Positions 1-10,054 are shown, counted from the first letter of the stretch. The stretch: DNA of 64,000 bases from Luteolibacter flavescens (GCF_025950085.1 NZ_JAPDDS010000004.1:186001-250000), one strand, 5' to 3'. Program-made: numbers and translations. Notes: a model not told the origin generated them from the sequence alone.

Positions 1-603
1 CGGGATCCTTTCGGACATCGCGGGATCGACGGCGCGTGCAGCACGCGCTTCACTGGCCCGGTGCGCGAGCTGATCCTGAACGAGGAAATCCACACCCGGG
101 TGATCCGGGAGCTGGTGCCGCAGGCGCGGCGCTTCCTGTGGATCGTGACGGCGGATATCAAGGACATGCACGTCGCGCGCGGCAGGCGGTCCGTGCCCTT
201 CCTCCAGGTGCTCGCGGAGCTGGTGGAGGAGGGCGTGGCGGTGCGGCTGATCCATGCAAAGGAGCCCGGCCCGCGCTTCCGCGAGGACTTCGACCGCTAC
301 CCCGTGCTGGTGGAGAGCGATCTCTTCGAGCGGGTGCTCTGCCCGCGCGTCCACACGAAGGCGGTGATCGCGGACGGCAAGCGCGCCTTCATCGGCTCGC
401 CGAACCTGACCGGCGCGGGCATGGGCGCGAAGCACGCGGACAAGCGGAACTTCGAGGCGGGCTTCCTGACCGACGAGCGCGAGGATCTCGAAAAGCTGGT
501 CGGCTGGGTGGACGAGCTTTTCCTCGGCGACTTCTGCGCGAAGTGCCGCCTCCGCGACAAGTGCCCGGACCCGCTCGACGGCGATCAGGAGCAAGCCGGG
601 TGA
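1..603 (+). CDS. Phospholipase D-like domain protein (5' end cut by window)
   Basis: The frame is open from base 1, so the gene starts before the window; the GTG at 61 is only an internal candidate. The visible 200 residues form a PLD-like fold with one HKD signature, HTKAVIAD followed by IGSPNLTGAGM. HKD proteins hydrolyse or transfer phosphodiester bonds in lipids or nucleic acids, usually pairing two HKD motifs, so a second may lie upstream. The tail carries a cysteine cluster, FCAKCRLRDKC, that could bind a metal. The stop lies 4 bp from the stop of the convergent gene at 608. The substrate cannot be told from the sequence. Confidence 0.8.
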   Translation, partial: RDPFGHRGIDGACSTRFTGPVRELILNEEIHTRVIRELVPQARRFLWIVTADIKDMHVARGRRSVPFLQVLAELVEEGVAVRLIHAKEPGPRFREDFDRYPVLVESDLFERVLCPRVHTKAVIADGKRAFIGSPNLTGAGMGAKHADKRNFEAGFLTDEREDLEKLVGWVDELFLGDFCAKCRLRDKCPDPLDGDQEQAG

Positions 604-607
604 TCCT

Positions 608-3600
608 TCAGTGGTTGTTTTCCTCCGCCCGCATCCGGTAGAATCCCCGCTCGTCACCGGTGGTGAGCATTACCCGTTGTCTCCCAGTCGTGGCGTGATG
701 AAGCTGGAGCTCCGGCCCGACGGAACTCGTCCAGTCGCCCAGCCCGTCGCGGACGGCCACGGTCGTCCAGGATCCCGGGGTGAGGTTGGTTGAGCGCTCG
801 ATGATGAGCCGTACGGAGGCGTTGTATTCGGTGCCGACCTCGAACCAGAGTTCACCCCCATGGTGACCCCACCACGTGCTGTGCGCATCCGGATCGTTCC
901 CCGTGGCCCATTCCATTTGGAGGTCCAGTCCATCCCCGTCCTGATCCTGCGGGGTGCCCTCCGCGTCCATGCCCATTCGTGAGGACCAGGCGGCGAAGGA
1001 TTCGGTGCCGGTCAGGTCGATGGAGTAAATCGCCTGACCTGATCCTACGGGCTGCTGTTCCAATGCGGGAGCGAGCAGGATGCCCTTGCAGAGCATCAGC
1101 GATCCTCCGAGTGCCGAGGTCCGCTCAAGGTTGGTCAGCGGCGTGAAGGCATGGATGGACTTCACGAACGTATATCCGTCCTCGCTGGCGCGGTAGAGAT
1201 GGATGGACCCGGAGTGACTGGAGAAAGGTTCGCCGATCGCCAGCCAGTCACGCTCCGCCACGATGTGGTAGCCGAAGGAACCGATGAAGACCGGATCCGG
1301 AGAAAAGATGATCTGGCGGGTCTCCCACCCCGCGGCGGTTTCTTCCATGATGTACACCGCTCCCGATGAGAGGCCGTCCACCTCCGCCGCAAAGTCGCCT
1401 GCGATCACGAAATTCCCCGAGCACTGGATCGAAGTTCCGAAGGTATTCGTCCAGGTGATGCGCGGGTCCCGTCTGGGGTTCACCGTGCCGAGAGGAATGA
1501 TTCCAGTGGAGGAAAGCTGTGCGACCGAGAGGCAGGCTCCTTGCTCCTTGAAGTCGCGGTAGTAGAGGCGGTCCCTCTGGTCGATGGCGATCAGGGAAGA
1601 TCCGACCATGATCACGGGAGTTGATACCGAGCCGATCATGACGGGTCTCTGACCTGAAATGTCGAAGACATGGAAGAGTGTGTTCCGACCGATGGGCTCC
1701 AGGTTGCTGTCCTTGTTTTGAGCGATCGCGACGAAGCGTCCGTTGCTGGCGGTCTGGTCTCCCAGACTGGAAGCGAAGAAGGGAGCCGGTCCAGGGATGA
1801 CCTCATTCAGAAGCCATTGTCCCGGGCCTGTCTTTCTGCCGAATTGGATCGCATCTTCACGGGCTTGCCCGGGCAGGCCCGGATTGCCGAGCACCACCAG
1901 GTCTCCATGGAGGGCGAGTCCATGCGCATTGCGATCCGTGCGAGGAAAGAGCCCGGGCTCGCTGAAAGCCGGACCATCGTTCACGGAGAAAAGGCCTCCC
2001 GTGCGTGTCCGGGTAGAGTGACCCCCGGCTCCGCCGTAACGGCGGAAGAGCAGGTCATCCCCGTCAAAGGCCACCTTCGCGAAAGACGTGTCTCCATCGG
2101 GAATGATCCGCTGGATCGCTCTCGGCAAGGTGGTCCGTTCCTTCATATAAGCCACGGGCGGGCTCGGCTCATCGGGGTTCGAGAGCCCGAAGCCGACCGC
2201 CGGACGGGCACGCACTGCTGCCCCGGCGACCGGGTGGGGATTGTCCAGCAGCCGGAAGGTGAAGTTGGCGGTGGATTCACCGGCTTCCAGGAAGCGGGTC
2301 TGTGCGTGCGGGACGAAATCGCGGTTCTCCGTGCCGCCGTTGAATCCCTCGATGCCGACCACCAGCGGAAGTGGCGTGGTAGCCGGAGTATCCAGGCTGG
2401 CGGAAAATGAGATGGAATCGCGAGTGGAGCCGACCTGGTTGGTCTCCGGGGTGATGGTCAGCCGGGGCAGGTCGCGGCCCATTTCCACGATCATCACGTC
2501 CCGGCGACTCCATTGGTCAGGATCGCTGTGGACGACGGCGAAGCGGCCGGCCGGGCTGACATTGGAGTATATTTCGCCCCGGGTGTGCCATGGATGGACG
2601 GGGAGATAGGACAGGGTCGGACGCAGCGAGTTCCCGAGGCGCTCGTAGCCGACAGCCTGCGGTACCGCTGCGTAAGTGGCAGTATCCCTGCTTTCCTGCA
2701 TGCCGACCAGGAATCCTGTCGGGGATGGAACGCTCCAATCTTGGAAGATTCCGATTTCCGCCGGTGGGAAGAGGGACGGCACCTCCTGGAAGAGGCCCGT
2801 CGGTTGGGGGACGTAGCAGCGGAGTCTCCCGTTGTCGTGGCCCGCGACCAGCATTCCTTGGGAGAACTCAAGGATCTGGACGGTCGATGCCACCTGGTCG
2901 AATGCGAAGTTCTGGAGGTGCTCGAATTTGCCGGCGTTTTCGTTCCAACGGAAAATAGCCACGCCGCGCTTTTGCAGGGCATTCGCCCCCGGGCTGGTGA
3001 AGCTCGCGGCGAGATAAGGAGGGGACCACGCCAGTTGTCCGCCGATGGTCGCCCGGCTGCTGCCCCAGTCACCACCGGAGAAGCCGGCGTCGGCATGGCT
3101 GAGGACGGAGTGGAGGGTGAGTGTTCCACCCTGCCTGCGGAATGCGTGGATGAAGCCGGAGTGGCCCTGTATCGAGACTCCCTGGTTGGCGAACACCCAA
3201 TCGGACGTGAGGATGATCTCGCTGCCGAAGCTGCCGACAGGGTCGGCGGTGGACCAGAGCGCCGCACCGGGAACCCAGTCGCCCGCTCCATTCTTTACGA
3301 AGCTCCGGATGTGTCCGCGACTGTACAGGTCGCCGTCTTCTCCCAGGAGAATCAGGGTTTCATCGTGGACCAGCGCTCCGGCTCCGACCCGGCGGTCGCC
3401 GGGGACCGAGGAGGGTGGGGTCACGATCTCGGGGGCCGAGACCCACTGCCCGTCCGCCTGACGGATGAAGCGCAGGAGACGGGGCCGGGTATGTCCCCAG
3501 CCCACGTAGTAGCCCAGGATCAGCTCCTCATCGCTCATGGAGATATTCTCGGGCGCGGGGAAAAAGTCCTGGCTTCGGATGTCGGCGACTGGCGGGGTGA

Positions 3601-5158
3601 CGTGGGCGATGACTTGCGTCGGGAGTTCTCCGTTCCGCGGTGCGCGGTCCGCGATGGAGATCACCGGATTGTCACCGAAGCGATCTGCTCCCCACACCTT
3701 GGCCTCGTCCATCCGGATGGTCTCGGTGGGCTCGGCGATGAGGTCCTTTGTGATGAGGACCGGCAATTCATGCCAATCCGTGCCGGGGTAGAGGAAGTCG
3801 ATCCCGGGAGGGGCGACGTAGTCGGAGCCCGCGGTGGCGGTGCCGCCCAGAGGGCCTCGTTCGAGGATCTGGACCGTATTCACCGGCCGGCTCGTGGCGA
3901 TTCCCAGGCGGACCACCGCCGCATCCTCGTCGGTTTCATACGAGGCGGGCAGGTAGGCGTAGGCCAGCCGGGGGCCGGGTTCCAGTGTCCGGAAGACCTT
4001 TCCCCAGCCCTGCAGCTCCACGACGAAGCGGTCGGTCGTCGCGAAGATCCGCGATCCATAGGTCTCGCTGTCCCAGGAAGGATCCGCGATGCAGCCGGTC
4101 CATTCCCAGCCTGTGTCTTCACCCTCACCGCTGCGGTCGGCGATCAGCAGTGCGCCTTGGTTGGCGCGGTTCGGATTGAAGGAGCTGGCCGGAGCCCCGA
4201 TCATGATTCGGCCGTCGTGGTGGGCGATGGCGGTCCCCGCGCCTTTCAGCCAGCCGGGAATCTCAAGTTCGCCAAGGGCTAGCAGCGGTCCCGTGTGTTG
4301 GAGGCGGAATCGGGCGACGCGGCCCGGGCCTGCCGCATTCGGCGCTCCGGCGAGCAATTCGCCATCCGCGAAGCAGAGTGCGCTTCCGAAGCGCTCCGTG
4401 GTGCCTGCCGTGCCGGCGAGTCGCTGCTGTTCCTGCCAGGTCCCGCCGGATTTCCGGTAGAGTATCACCAACCCGCGGTCATTTTCACCACGGCCGATGC
4501 CAGCCAGGAGATTGGTGCCATCCGTGACGAGGCAGGAGAGCACTGCGGGATCGGTGGCGGACGATGCGGCATTCGGATTCGCCGGCAGGTCGCTCGAGCT
4601 GACGAGCGACCATGTACCGCTCCCGGCCGGATGCTGGAACTCATGGAAGCGGCCACCGATCCCTTCGCTTGCCACGAACAAGGAATTTCCATGCAGGAGG
4701 ATCCGGAAGCCGAACCCGTGGTGGGCGGGGTTCGGATTTTCCAGTGTGCCTGCCGGAGTCCAGGTGTCATCTGCTGCCCGGGTGAAACAGTAAACCCGGC
4801 CTACGGGTGTGCCGGAAGCGGTGAAGCCGGGCGCGCCCACCAGCAAGGTGTCGCCATGCCAGGCGCATGAATGTCCGAAGCGTACCGCGCTTCCGCTGGA
4901 TGCGTCCGAAGCGGGGGGGCGGACGAACCCCCGGGACTCGGACAGATCGGCCCCGTAGATGTAGACGAGATTGCTTGTCGGTTGGCCGATGGCTCCGAAG
5001 GAGTCGGAGAAGGCGGCGCCGGGCTCGGGAAAATCCCCGCTCTGATGGTTGCCGAATTCATAGGTCGCGGGCTCCGCTGCACCCAGCGGGGCCGTCATGA
5101 GACAGATGCCGATGAGGATCCGCGGGATACGGGAGATGATGGGGAAGAGGGATCGCAT
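608..5158 (-). CDS. Large secreted protein with propeller-like repeats and Calx-beta domains
   Basis: This 1,516-residue protein starts best at the ATG at 5158, which gives a basic N-terminus, a hydrophobic stretch (IPRILIGICLMTAP) and a likely signal cleavage after LGAA; the frame is open further upstream to 5257. Three blocks of FG-GAP/propeller-like repeats alternate with two Calx-beta-like segments at roughly residues 397-485 and 896-985. Near residue 1404 there is a Ca-binding-like DQDGDGLD hinge followed by a beta-rich C-terminal module ending in RGFYRM. This layout is common in secreted Verrucomicrobia proteins. Calx-beta and propeller folds often bind calcium or act in adhesion; the actual role here is unknown. 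The gene diverges from the gene at 5305. Confidence 0.8.
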   Translation of the reverse strand: MRSLFPIISRIPRILIGICLMTAPLGAAEPATYEFGNHQSGDFPEPGAAFSDSFGAIGQPTSNLVYIYGADLSESRGFVRPPASDASSGSAVRFGHSCAWHGDTLLVGAPGFTASGTPVGRVYCFTRAADDTWTPAGTLENPNPAHHGFGFRILLHGNSLFVASEGIGGRFHEFQHPAGSGTWSLVSSSDLPANPNAASSATDPAVLSCLVTDGTNLLAGIGRGENDRGLVILYRKSGGTWQEQQRLAGTAGTTERFGSALCFADGELLAGAPNAAGPGRVARFRLQHTGPLLALGELEIPGWLKGAGTAIAHHDGRIMIGAPASSFNPNRANQGALLIADRSGEGEDTGWEWTGCIADPSWDSETYGSRIFATTDRFVVELQGWGKVFRTLEPGPRLAYAYLPASYETDEDAAVVRLGIATSRPVNTVQILERGPLGGTATAGSDYVAPPGIDFLYPGTDWHELPVLITKDLIAEPTETIRMDEAKVWGADRFGDNPVISIADRAPRNGELPTQVIAHVTPPVADIRSQDFFPAPENISMSDEELILGYYVGWGHTRPRLLRFIRQADGQWVSAPEIVTPPSSVPGDRRVGAGALVHDETLILLGEDGDLYSRGHIRSFVKNGAGDWVPGAALWSTADPVGSFGSEIILTSDWVFANQGVSIQGHSGFIHAFRRQGGTLTLHSVLSHADAGFSGGDWGSSRATIGGQLAWSPPYLAASFTSPGANALQKRGVAIFRWNENAGKFEHLQNFAFDQVASTVQILEFSQGMLVAGHDNGRLRCYVPQPTGLFQEVPSLFPPAEIGIFQDWSVPSPTGFLVGMQESRDTATYAAVPQAVGYERLGNSLRPTLSYLPVHPWHTRGEIYSNVSPAGRFAVVHSDPDQWSRRDVMIVEMGRDLPRLTITPETNQVGSTRDSISFSASLDTPATTPLPLVVGIEGFNGGTENRDFVPHAQTRFLEAGESTANFTFRLLDNPHPVAGAAVRARPAVGFGLSNPDEPSPPVAYMKERTTLPRAIQRIIPDGDTSFAKVAFDGDDLLFRRYGGAGGHSTRTRTGGLFSVNDGPAFSEPGLFPRTDRNAHGLALHGDLVVLGNPGLPGQAREDAIQFGRKTGPGQWLLNEVIPGPAPFFASSLGDQTASNGRFVAIAQNKDSNLEPIGRNTLFHVFDISGQRPVMIGSVSTPVIMVGSSLIAIDQRDRLYYRDFKEQGACLSVAQLSSTGIIPLGTVNPRRDPRITWTNTFGTSIQCSGNFVIAGDFAAEVDGLSSGAVYIMEETAAGWETRQIIFSPDPVFIGSFGYHIVAERDWLAIGEPFSSHSGSIHLYRASEDGYTFVKSIHAFTPLTNLERTSALGGSLMLCKGILLAPALEQQPVGSGQAIYSIDLTGTESFAAWSSRMGMDAEGTPQDQDGDGLDLQMEWATGNDPDAHSTWWGHHGGELWFEVGTEYNASVRLIIERSTNLTPGSWTTVAVRDGLGDWTSSVGPELQLHHATTGRQRVMLTTGDERGFYRMRAEENNH

Positions 5159-5304
5159 CGCTTTGATGGCACGGGATACCACGCCGGGACTGTGGGGGAA
5201 TGCCGGTGCCGGGGCAAGCTCGTGCGAGGCTGGCCGGGTGTGGAAAAGCACCGGCAATTCCTACTGGTGGTATCCGGAGCGGGCCTGCCAGTATAGGCAG
5301 CATC

Positions 5305-6246
5305 ATGTATCTGCTGACTCGTTCGATTCCTTGTCTCTCTTTTGCCGCCACGGCGCTGCTTTCCTTCATCTCTCCCGTGCATGCGGAGGCGGAGCATCCG
5401 GTGAAGCCGCTGCTGTGGAAGGTGGAGGGGCCGGGCGTGGAGAAGCCTTCCTATCTCTTCGGCACCCTGCACGTGGGCGACAAGAGGGTGGTGACGCTGC
5501 ATCCGGACGCGGAGAAGGCATTCAAGGAATCCGGCGCGGTCCACACCGAGGCCCCGCTGGACATGAAGAGCCAGATCGCCTCGATGCCGCTGATGATGCG
5601 CGGGGATGGAAAGAAGCTCGACGACGTGATCGGCGAGGAACTGGCGAAGCGGGTCGAGAAGGAGTTGAAGACCATCAATCCCGATCTGGATGCGACGCCC
5701 TTCCAGCCGATGAAGACATGGATGGTGGCCTACACGCTGCCCTTCCTCCCCGAGCAGATGAAGGGGATCAAGCCGCTCGACATGGTGCTCTGGGAGCGCG
5801 GGGCGGCAGAGGGGAAGAAGACCTCGGGCATGCAGGAGATCAAGGATCAGGTGGAGGGCTTCAATTCACTCTCGGACGAGGAGCAGACCGCGCTGCTCAA
5901 GTCATCCCTCGACTATCTGGAAAAGGACCGTGCCGCGGGCAAGGACCGGATGAAGGCAGCGGCGGACGTTTACGTCACCGGGGATGTGAAGAAGATCAAT
6001 GACCTCGCCCTTGAATCGATGACCGAACTGTCGGGCGGGGAAGACGCGCCCCTCATGAAGAAGCTCATGGACTCAATCCTCACGAAGCGCGACGGCATCA
6101 TGGCCGACTACGTCGAGGCAACGCTGAAGAAGGATCCGGGCACCGTTCACTTCTTCGCGGCAGGCGCGGCGCACTACGCGGGCAAGGACGGCGTGCCCTC
6201 CCTGCTGGAGAAGAAGGGCTACAAGGTCACGCTTATGCAGGACTGA
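5305..6246 (+). CDS. TraB/GumN family secreted protein
   Basis: This 313-residue protein has a signal peptide ([21 protein letters not shown], cleaved after VHAEA). It opens with LWKVEGPG then [11 protein letters not shown], the N-terminal signature of the TraB/PrgY/GumN family. It ends in [22 protein letters not shown], which matches the family's conserved C-terminal GAxHxxGxxGvxxLL element. Some TraB members are proposed metalloproteases, but the bacterial GumN-type function is not settled. The ATG at 5305 was chosen because it begins the signal peptide; the frame runs open from 5200. The last 14 bp overlap the convergent oxidoreductase gene. Confidence 0.85.
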   Translation: MYLLTRSIPCLSFAATALLSFISPVHAEAEHPVKPLLWKVEGPGVEKPSYLFGTLHVGDKRVVTLHPDAEKAFKESGAVHTEAPLDMKSQIASMPLMMRGDGKKLDDVIGEELAKRVEKELKTINPDLDATPFQPMKTWMVAYTLPFLPEQMKGIKPLDMVLWERGAAEGKKTSGMQEIKDQVEGFNSLSDEEQTALLKSSLDYLEKDRAAGKDRMKAAADVYVTGDVKKINDLALESMTELSGGEDAPLMKKLMDSILTKRDGIMADYVEATLKKDPGTVHFFAAGAAHYAGKDGVPSLLEKKGYKVTLMQD

Positions 6247-7252
6247 GCGAAGCAGCGAGCGAGGCCGCTTCCGCGACGATCTCGTAGCTGCGCTTGCGGT
6301 CCTCGTGGCGGTAGAAGCCGGAGTGGATCATCAGCTCGTCCGCTCCGGTGGCGGCCACCACTTCCTCCAGCTTTGCCCGCACGGTCTCCGGCCCGCCGAT
6401 GATGGCGGCGCCGAGGTGGTCGTCCACGGCGGCCTTTTCCGCGGAGCTCCAGCGGAAGTCCATCGAGACCACCGGCGGTGGCACCGGGATGGGTGCGTGG
6501 CGGATGAGCTGCAGGATCATCTGCTGCACGGAGGTGGCCAGATGGCGCGCCTCCTCGTCGGTGTCCGCGGCGATGACAGGCAGGCCGACCATGGCGTGCG
6601 GCTCCGGCCATGCGGCGGAGGGCTGGAAATTATCGCGATAGATCTTCAGCGCCTGGTGCAGCAGGCGCGGCGCGAAGTGGGCGGCGAAGGCGAAGGGCAG
6701 GCCGAGGAAAGCGGCGAGCTGCGCGCTGAAGGTGCTGGAGCCCAGCAGCCACACGGGCACATTCGTATTCGCGCCCGGGATCGCCTTCACCCGCTGCGCG
6801 GCACGCACGGGGCCGAGCAGGGCGATGAGCTCCTGCACCTGGTCCGGGAAATCGTCCGCCGCGGAGGGATCGCGGCGCAGCGCTCGCGAGGTCGTCTGGT
6901 CGGTGCCCGGGGCGCGGCCGAGCCCGAGATCGATGCGGCCGGGGAAAAGGGCTTCCAGCGTGCCGAATTGCTCGGCGATGATGAGCGGCGGGTGATTCGG
7001 CAGCATGATGCCGCCGGAGCCGACGCGGATGGTGGAGGTGGCTGCGGCGACGTGGCCGATGAGCACGGAGGTGGCGGCGCTGGCGATGCCCGGGATATTG
7101 TGGTGCTCCGCCAGCCAGAAGCGCCGGTAGCCGAGCGCCTCGACGTGGCGGGCGAGGTCGGCGCTGTTCCGGAAGCTATCGGCGACGGTCCCGCCCTCCG
7201 TGAGCGGCGAGAGATCGAGCACCGAGATGGGGATGTCCGCGAGGCGTTTCAT
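6233..7252 (-). CDS. Luciferase-like (LLM class) flavin-dependent oxidoreductase
   Basis: A 339-residue cytoplasmic enzyme of the bacterial luciferase-like monooxygenase family (TIM barrel, FMN dependent). The N-terminal [14 protein letters not shown], the [16 protein letters not shown] block, the [18 protein letters not shown] block and [13 protein letters not shown] are characteristic of the single-component MsnO8/YhbW-like subgroup. The ATG at 7252 was chosen because the family's N-terminus begins there; upstream the frame is open to 7405 but reads as non-coding. The substrate cannot be predicted. The 3' end overlaps the convergent TraB/GumN gene by 14 bp. Confidence 0.9.
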   Translation of the reverse strand: MKRLADIPISVLDLSPLTEGGTVADSFRNSADLARHVEALGYRRFWLAEHHNIPGIASAATSVLIGHVAAATSTIRVGSGGIMLPNHPPLIIAEQFGTLEALFPGRIDLGLGRAPGTDQTTSRALRRDPSAADDFPDQVQELIALLGPVRAAQRVKAIPGANTNVPVWLLGSSTFSAQLAAFLGLPFAFAAHFAPRLLHQALKIYRDNFQPSAAWPEPHAMVGLPVIAADTDEEARHLATSVQQMILQLIRHAPIPVPPPVVSMDFRWSSAEKAAVDDHLGAAIIGGPETVRAKLEEVVAATGADELMIHSGFYRHEDRKRSYEIVAEAASLAASLSPA

Positions 7253-7454
7253 GGCTGGAGAGAGAGGCAGGCGCGCCCGGGTGGCTGGAGTGCCGATGGT
7301 CGGGTGAGCCGGGTGCGCCGGACCTATCCCGCGCGCCCGGGGTGCCCGCAAGTGGTATTCCCCCGTATTCCCCGGCGGGTGTCTCCTTTCGCCCGTGGCC
7401 GGCACCCGCGGGTTTGACCTGCGGGTGGGATTGGGCTTGGCTGCTCCTCATCGC

Positions 7455-8798
7455 ATGAAACGTGTCGCGCTCGCATGGCTCGCCGCGGTGTCGCCACTGG
7501 CTGCATCGCCGAAGCTCGACTTCGCGCTCGGCATCCTGGCCGGGGAGCGGGGGGATCACGAGGCGGCGGCTGCTGCGATGGAAAAGGCACGCGAGGCAGA
7601 CCCAGGGGCCTACCCTCTGGTCGCACGCGTGGCCGGCCAGCGCATGGCGGCGGGGGATGTGGAGGGCGCGTCCACGCTCTATCGCGAGTTCGCCACCGGC
7701 AGCCCCGAGCGGATGGACGCGCAGCTCGCCTATGCGGATTTCTTGCGGGACGCCTCTCCGGACGATGATTTCGCGGCGAAGCTGGCGGTGGAGACCTTGG
7801 AAAAGGCGGCGGGGAAATTTCCCGGCCACCTCCCGATCCAGCAGCGGCTCTTCCGCACCTACGAGTCTCTCGGCCAGCGGGATCGCTCGCTCGGCATCTT
7901 CGAGTCGGTGATGGAGGCTCCGTCCGGTCGTGCCGGGGTCATGGAGGCCGTGGCGATGTCCCGCACCCTTTTCCCAAAGGACGACCTGAAGGCCCGCGAG
8001 CGGGTGGACACGCTGCTGAAGGACTCGTGCGCCCGCATGCCGCAGGATGCCGTGCTGGCACGCACCGCCAGCGAGCACTTCCGCACCACGGGCCGCCTGC
8101 CGGAGGCGGTGGAGATGCTGTCCCGCCATGTGAAGGCGATGCCTTCTTCGCTCGAGATGCGCCGCCAGCTCGGCGTGCTGCAGCTCATGGCCGGTCAGGA
8201 GACCGAGGGCGAGGCGACCCTGCTGGAGGTGGTGGACATCGACATCAATGAAGCGCGCGCCCACACGACACTGGCGAAGCTCTACCGGAAGCACGGCCGC
8301 GCCGCTGAGGCACGCCAGCACGCCGCGCAGGCGCTGAAGTCGCGCGGCGGCAGCGTCTCGGATTTCACGGCGCTGGCGGATGAATTCCTCGACGCGGACC
8401 TGCCCCGGGAAGCCCGCCTGCTGCTGGAGAAAGCGATGTTCTACCACCCGGACGACGCGGCTACCGCGGTGAAGCTGGCGGTGGCATCGCGCCGCGACCC
8501 GGAGTCACGGTCGCAGTCCTCACTGCTCTTCCGCGAGGCCGAGGGGCTGTCCGGGGAAAAGGGCCCGGCGACCGATCCCGTCTTCCTCACGGAATTCGCC
8601 GAGTGCCTGTTGGAAAGCGGCCAGACAAAGGCCGCGGAGGACCGCCTGCGCACTGCCATCCGCACCTACCCGCCTGACCGGAAAAAGGAGACCGCCGCCG
8701 CGCTGCGTCGCCTCGCAGGGATCTGGGAAGGGGAAAAGCGTAACGAAGAAGCCGCAAAAGCCTTGTTGCAACGGGCAAAGTCGCTCGATCCCGGTTAG
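7455..8798 (+). CDS. Tetratricopeptide-repeat protein with signal peptide
   Basis: A 447-residue exported protein. The N-terminus (MKRVALAWLAAVSPLAA) is a short signal peptide. The rest is nearly all alpha-helical, built of degenerate TPR units such as LGILAGERGDHEAAAAAMEKA and LAKLYRKHGRAAEARQHAAQAL, with a final unit EGEKRNEEAAKALLQRAKSLDPG. TPR solenoids mediate protein-protein contacts; no catalytic domain is visible. The ATG at 7455 opens the signal peptide. It diverges from the oxidoreductase at 7252 across about 200 bp and is followed at 60 bp by the L,D-transpeptidase gene. Confidence 0.85.
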   Translation: MKRVALAWLAAVSPLAASPKLDFALGILAGERGDHEAAAAAMEKAREADPGAYPLVARVAGQRMAAGDVEGASTLYREFATGSPERMDAQLAYADFLRDASPDDDFAAKLAVETLEKAAGKFPGHLPIQQRLFRTYESLGQRDRSLGIFESVMEAPSGRAGVMEAVAMSRTLFPKDDLKARERVDTLLKDSCARMPQDAVLARTASEHFRTTGRLPEAVEMLSRHVKAMPSSLEMRRQLGVLQLMAGQETEGEATLLEVVDIDINEARAHTTLAKLYRKHGRAAEARQHAAQALKSRGGSVSDFTALADEFLDADLPREARLLLEKAMFYHPDDAATAVKLAVASRRDPESRSQSSLLFREAEGLSGEKGPATDPVFLTEFAECLLESGQTKAAEDRLRTAIRTYPPDRKKETAAALRRLAGIWEGEKRNEEAAKALLQRAKSLDPG

Positions 8799-8858
8799 AG
8801 GTAAGTGGTTGCGGGACGCCGGGAGGTGGGGTATAGACCCGCGCCCCAACCAGCCCGC

Positions 8859-9521
8859 ATGAATTCATCGACGTCCCTCTTGAGCATCGTTGCCAGTGTC
8901 CTGGCATTGTTTTTGGCCAGTTGCGCGAACAAGCCCGCCGTGACCCTGGGTCCGGATGGCAAGCCGATCGATTCGCAGGGCAAGCCGACGAATCCCTTCC
9001 CGCCGGGCAGCTACGACCACTTCAAGGCCGAGCCGGACTACCCGAAGACGATGAAGACGTGGAAGAACGACCAGCTTCTCCCGCAGACCAATGACTCGAA
9101 CTCGCGGATCGTCATCTCGCTGCCGAAGCAGCGCGGCTTCCTCATGAATGGCGACGAGGTGGTGATGGATTACCCCATCTCCAGCGGAGTGCCTTCCCGC
9201 CCGACGCCTCCGGGGAATTACAAGATCCTCGAGAAGATCGTGGACAAGTCCTCGAATGCCTACGGCAAGGTCTATGACGCCGAGGGCAAGCAGGTCAGCG
9301 GCGAGACGCCGAAGGACGTGCCCGAGGGAGGGAAATTCGTCGGCGCGCCGATGAACTACTGGATGCGCCTCACCTGGGACGGCGTGGGTCACCACATCGG
9401 CCCCATCCCGCGCTCCCGCCGCGCCGCCTCGCACGCCTGCATCCGCGGCCCGAGCGCCATCATGCCGATCGTTTACGGCAAGATGAAGGTCGGCTCGCCG
9501 GTCTCCGTGGTGGAGGAGTGA
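8859..9521 (+). CDS. L,D-transpeptidase (YkuD family) lipoprotein
   Basis: A 220-residue lipoprotein. The lipobox LASC places the lipidated cysteine at residue 22. The YkuD catalytic domain runs from about residue 80, where the SRIVISLPKQRGFL strand begins the fold, to the end. L,D-transpeptidases use a catalytic cysteine to make 3-3 cross-links or attach proteins to peptidoglycan. The usual SHGC(I/V)R motif reads SHACIR here, with the catalytic Cys and Arg kept and Gly replaced by Ala. The upstream histidines (GVGHHIG) are present. A paralogue with the canonical SHGCIR lies at 40145-40723. Confidence 0.92.
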   Translation: MNSSTSLLSIVASVLALFLASCANKPAVTLGPDGKPIDSQGKPTNPFPPGSYDHFKAEPDYPKTMKTWKNDQLLPQTNDSNSRIVISLPKQRGFLMNGDEVVMDYPISSGVPSRPTPPGNYKILEKIVDKSSNAYGKVYDAEGKQVSGETPKDVPEGGKFVGAPMNYWMRLTWDGVGHHIGPIPRSRRAASHACIRGPSAIMPIVYGKMKVGSPVSVVEE

Positions 9522-9633
9522 GTTTTCTTCCGGGGGGGAGTGAAGGCCGGAAGGGTGTAGCTCCAAGGAATGAATCCGGAAGAACGAGGCCCTGGGGAAT
9601 GATACCCATGGTCGCGGGATCACGCCGGATTTT

Positions 9634-9890
9634 TCAGGGCCAACGGCCCGGCCATTCCTCAGCCCGGGGCAAGCGCAGCGTCGCCCCGGGTTTGGTGTGC
9701 CATGGAATGGCGGCCTGAAGGGCCGCGATACGTGTGCGGACGCTCCTGCCTCTTTGATTCCCGATTCACGGTCGTCACCCGTTTTTACCCGCGTCCCCTT
9801 ATCGCGGCCCTACAGGCCGCCAACTTGCCGGCATGAAAAACCCGGGCCGTTGGCCCGGGCTGAGGGATGCTCGGGCCTTTGGCCCTGAAG
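9634..9890. repeat. Modular palindromic (REP-like) intergenic repeat
   Basis: The 533-bp gap between the L,D-transpeptidase and the cytochrome b562-like gene has no convincing gene. It holds palindromic modules instead. Two 22-bp arms at 9709-9730 and 9800-9821 are inverted copies with one mismatch (core GGCGGCCTG...GGGCCGCGATA). G+C-rich hairpins lie at 9656-9690 (around AGCCCGGGGC ... GCCCCGGG), 9841-9859 (CCCGGGCC-gtt-GGCCCGGG) and 9871-9888. The same modules recur at 63126-63222. They resemble REP/BIME elements mobilised by RAYT transposases, but no transposase is present here. Confidence 0.75.
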
Positions 9891-9970
9891 AATTCGGCGG
9901 GTTCTTGCCTTGGAGGTTTCTGGCGTCGTGACTCCGGCGGCCTCCTTGCTCGATCCTTGCCCACGACACG

Positions 9971-10003
9971 AAAAAACCCGGGGCGACGCTGCGCTGCCCC
10001 GGG
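9971..10003 (-). terminator. Rho-independent terminator after the cytochrome b562-like gene
   Basis: Read on the minus strand, an 8-bp G+C-only stem (CCCGGGGC/GCCCCGGG, 9977-9984 with 9996-10003) is followed by six T residues (the A run at 9971-9976). It lies 52 bp past the stop of the gene at 10055. The hairpin also resembles one module of the nearby REP-like repeat, so it may be a repeat copy that now serves as a terminator. Confidence 0.7.
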
Positions 10004-10054
10004 CTAATAGATCGTCGGACCCTTGGCCAAATCCCGCCAAGGCCCATCGCAGGA

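Noticed and set aside
2513-4282. 589-codon open frame opposite the large secreted gene
   Set aside because: Composition follows the opposite strand's third positions; no domain is recognisable, while the minus-strand protein has clear repeats and Calx-beta segments.
9837-9860. Dedicated terminator for a plus-strand gene
   Set aside because: The A run precedes the hairpin on the plus strand, so it could only act on minus-strand transcripts, and it is part of the repeat family.
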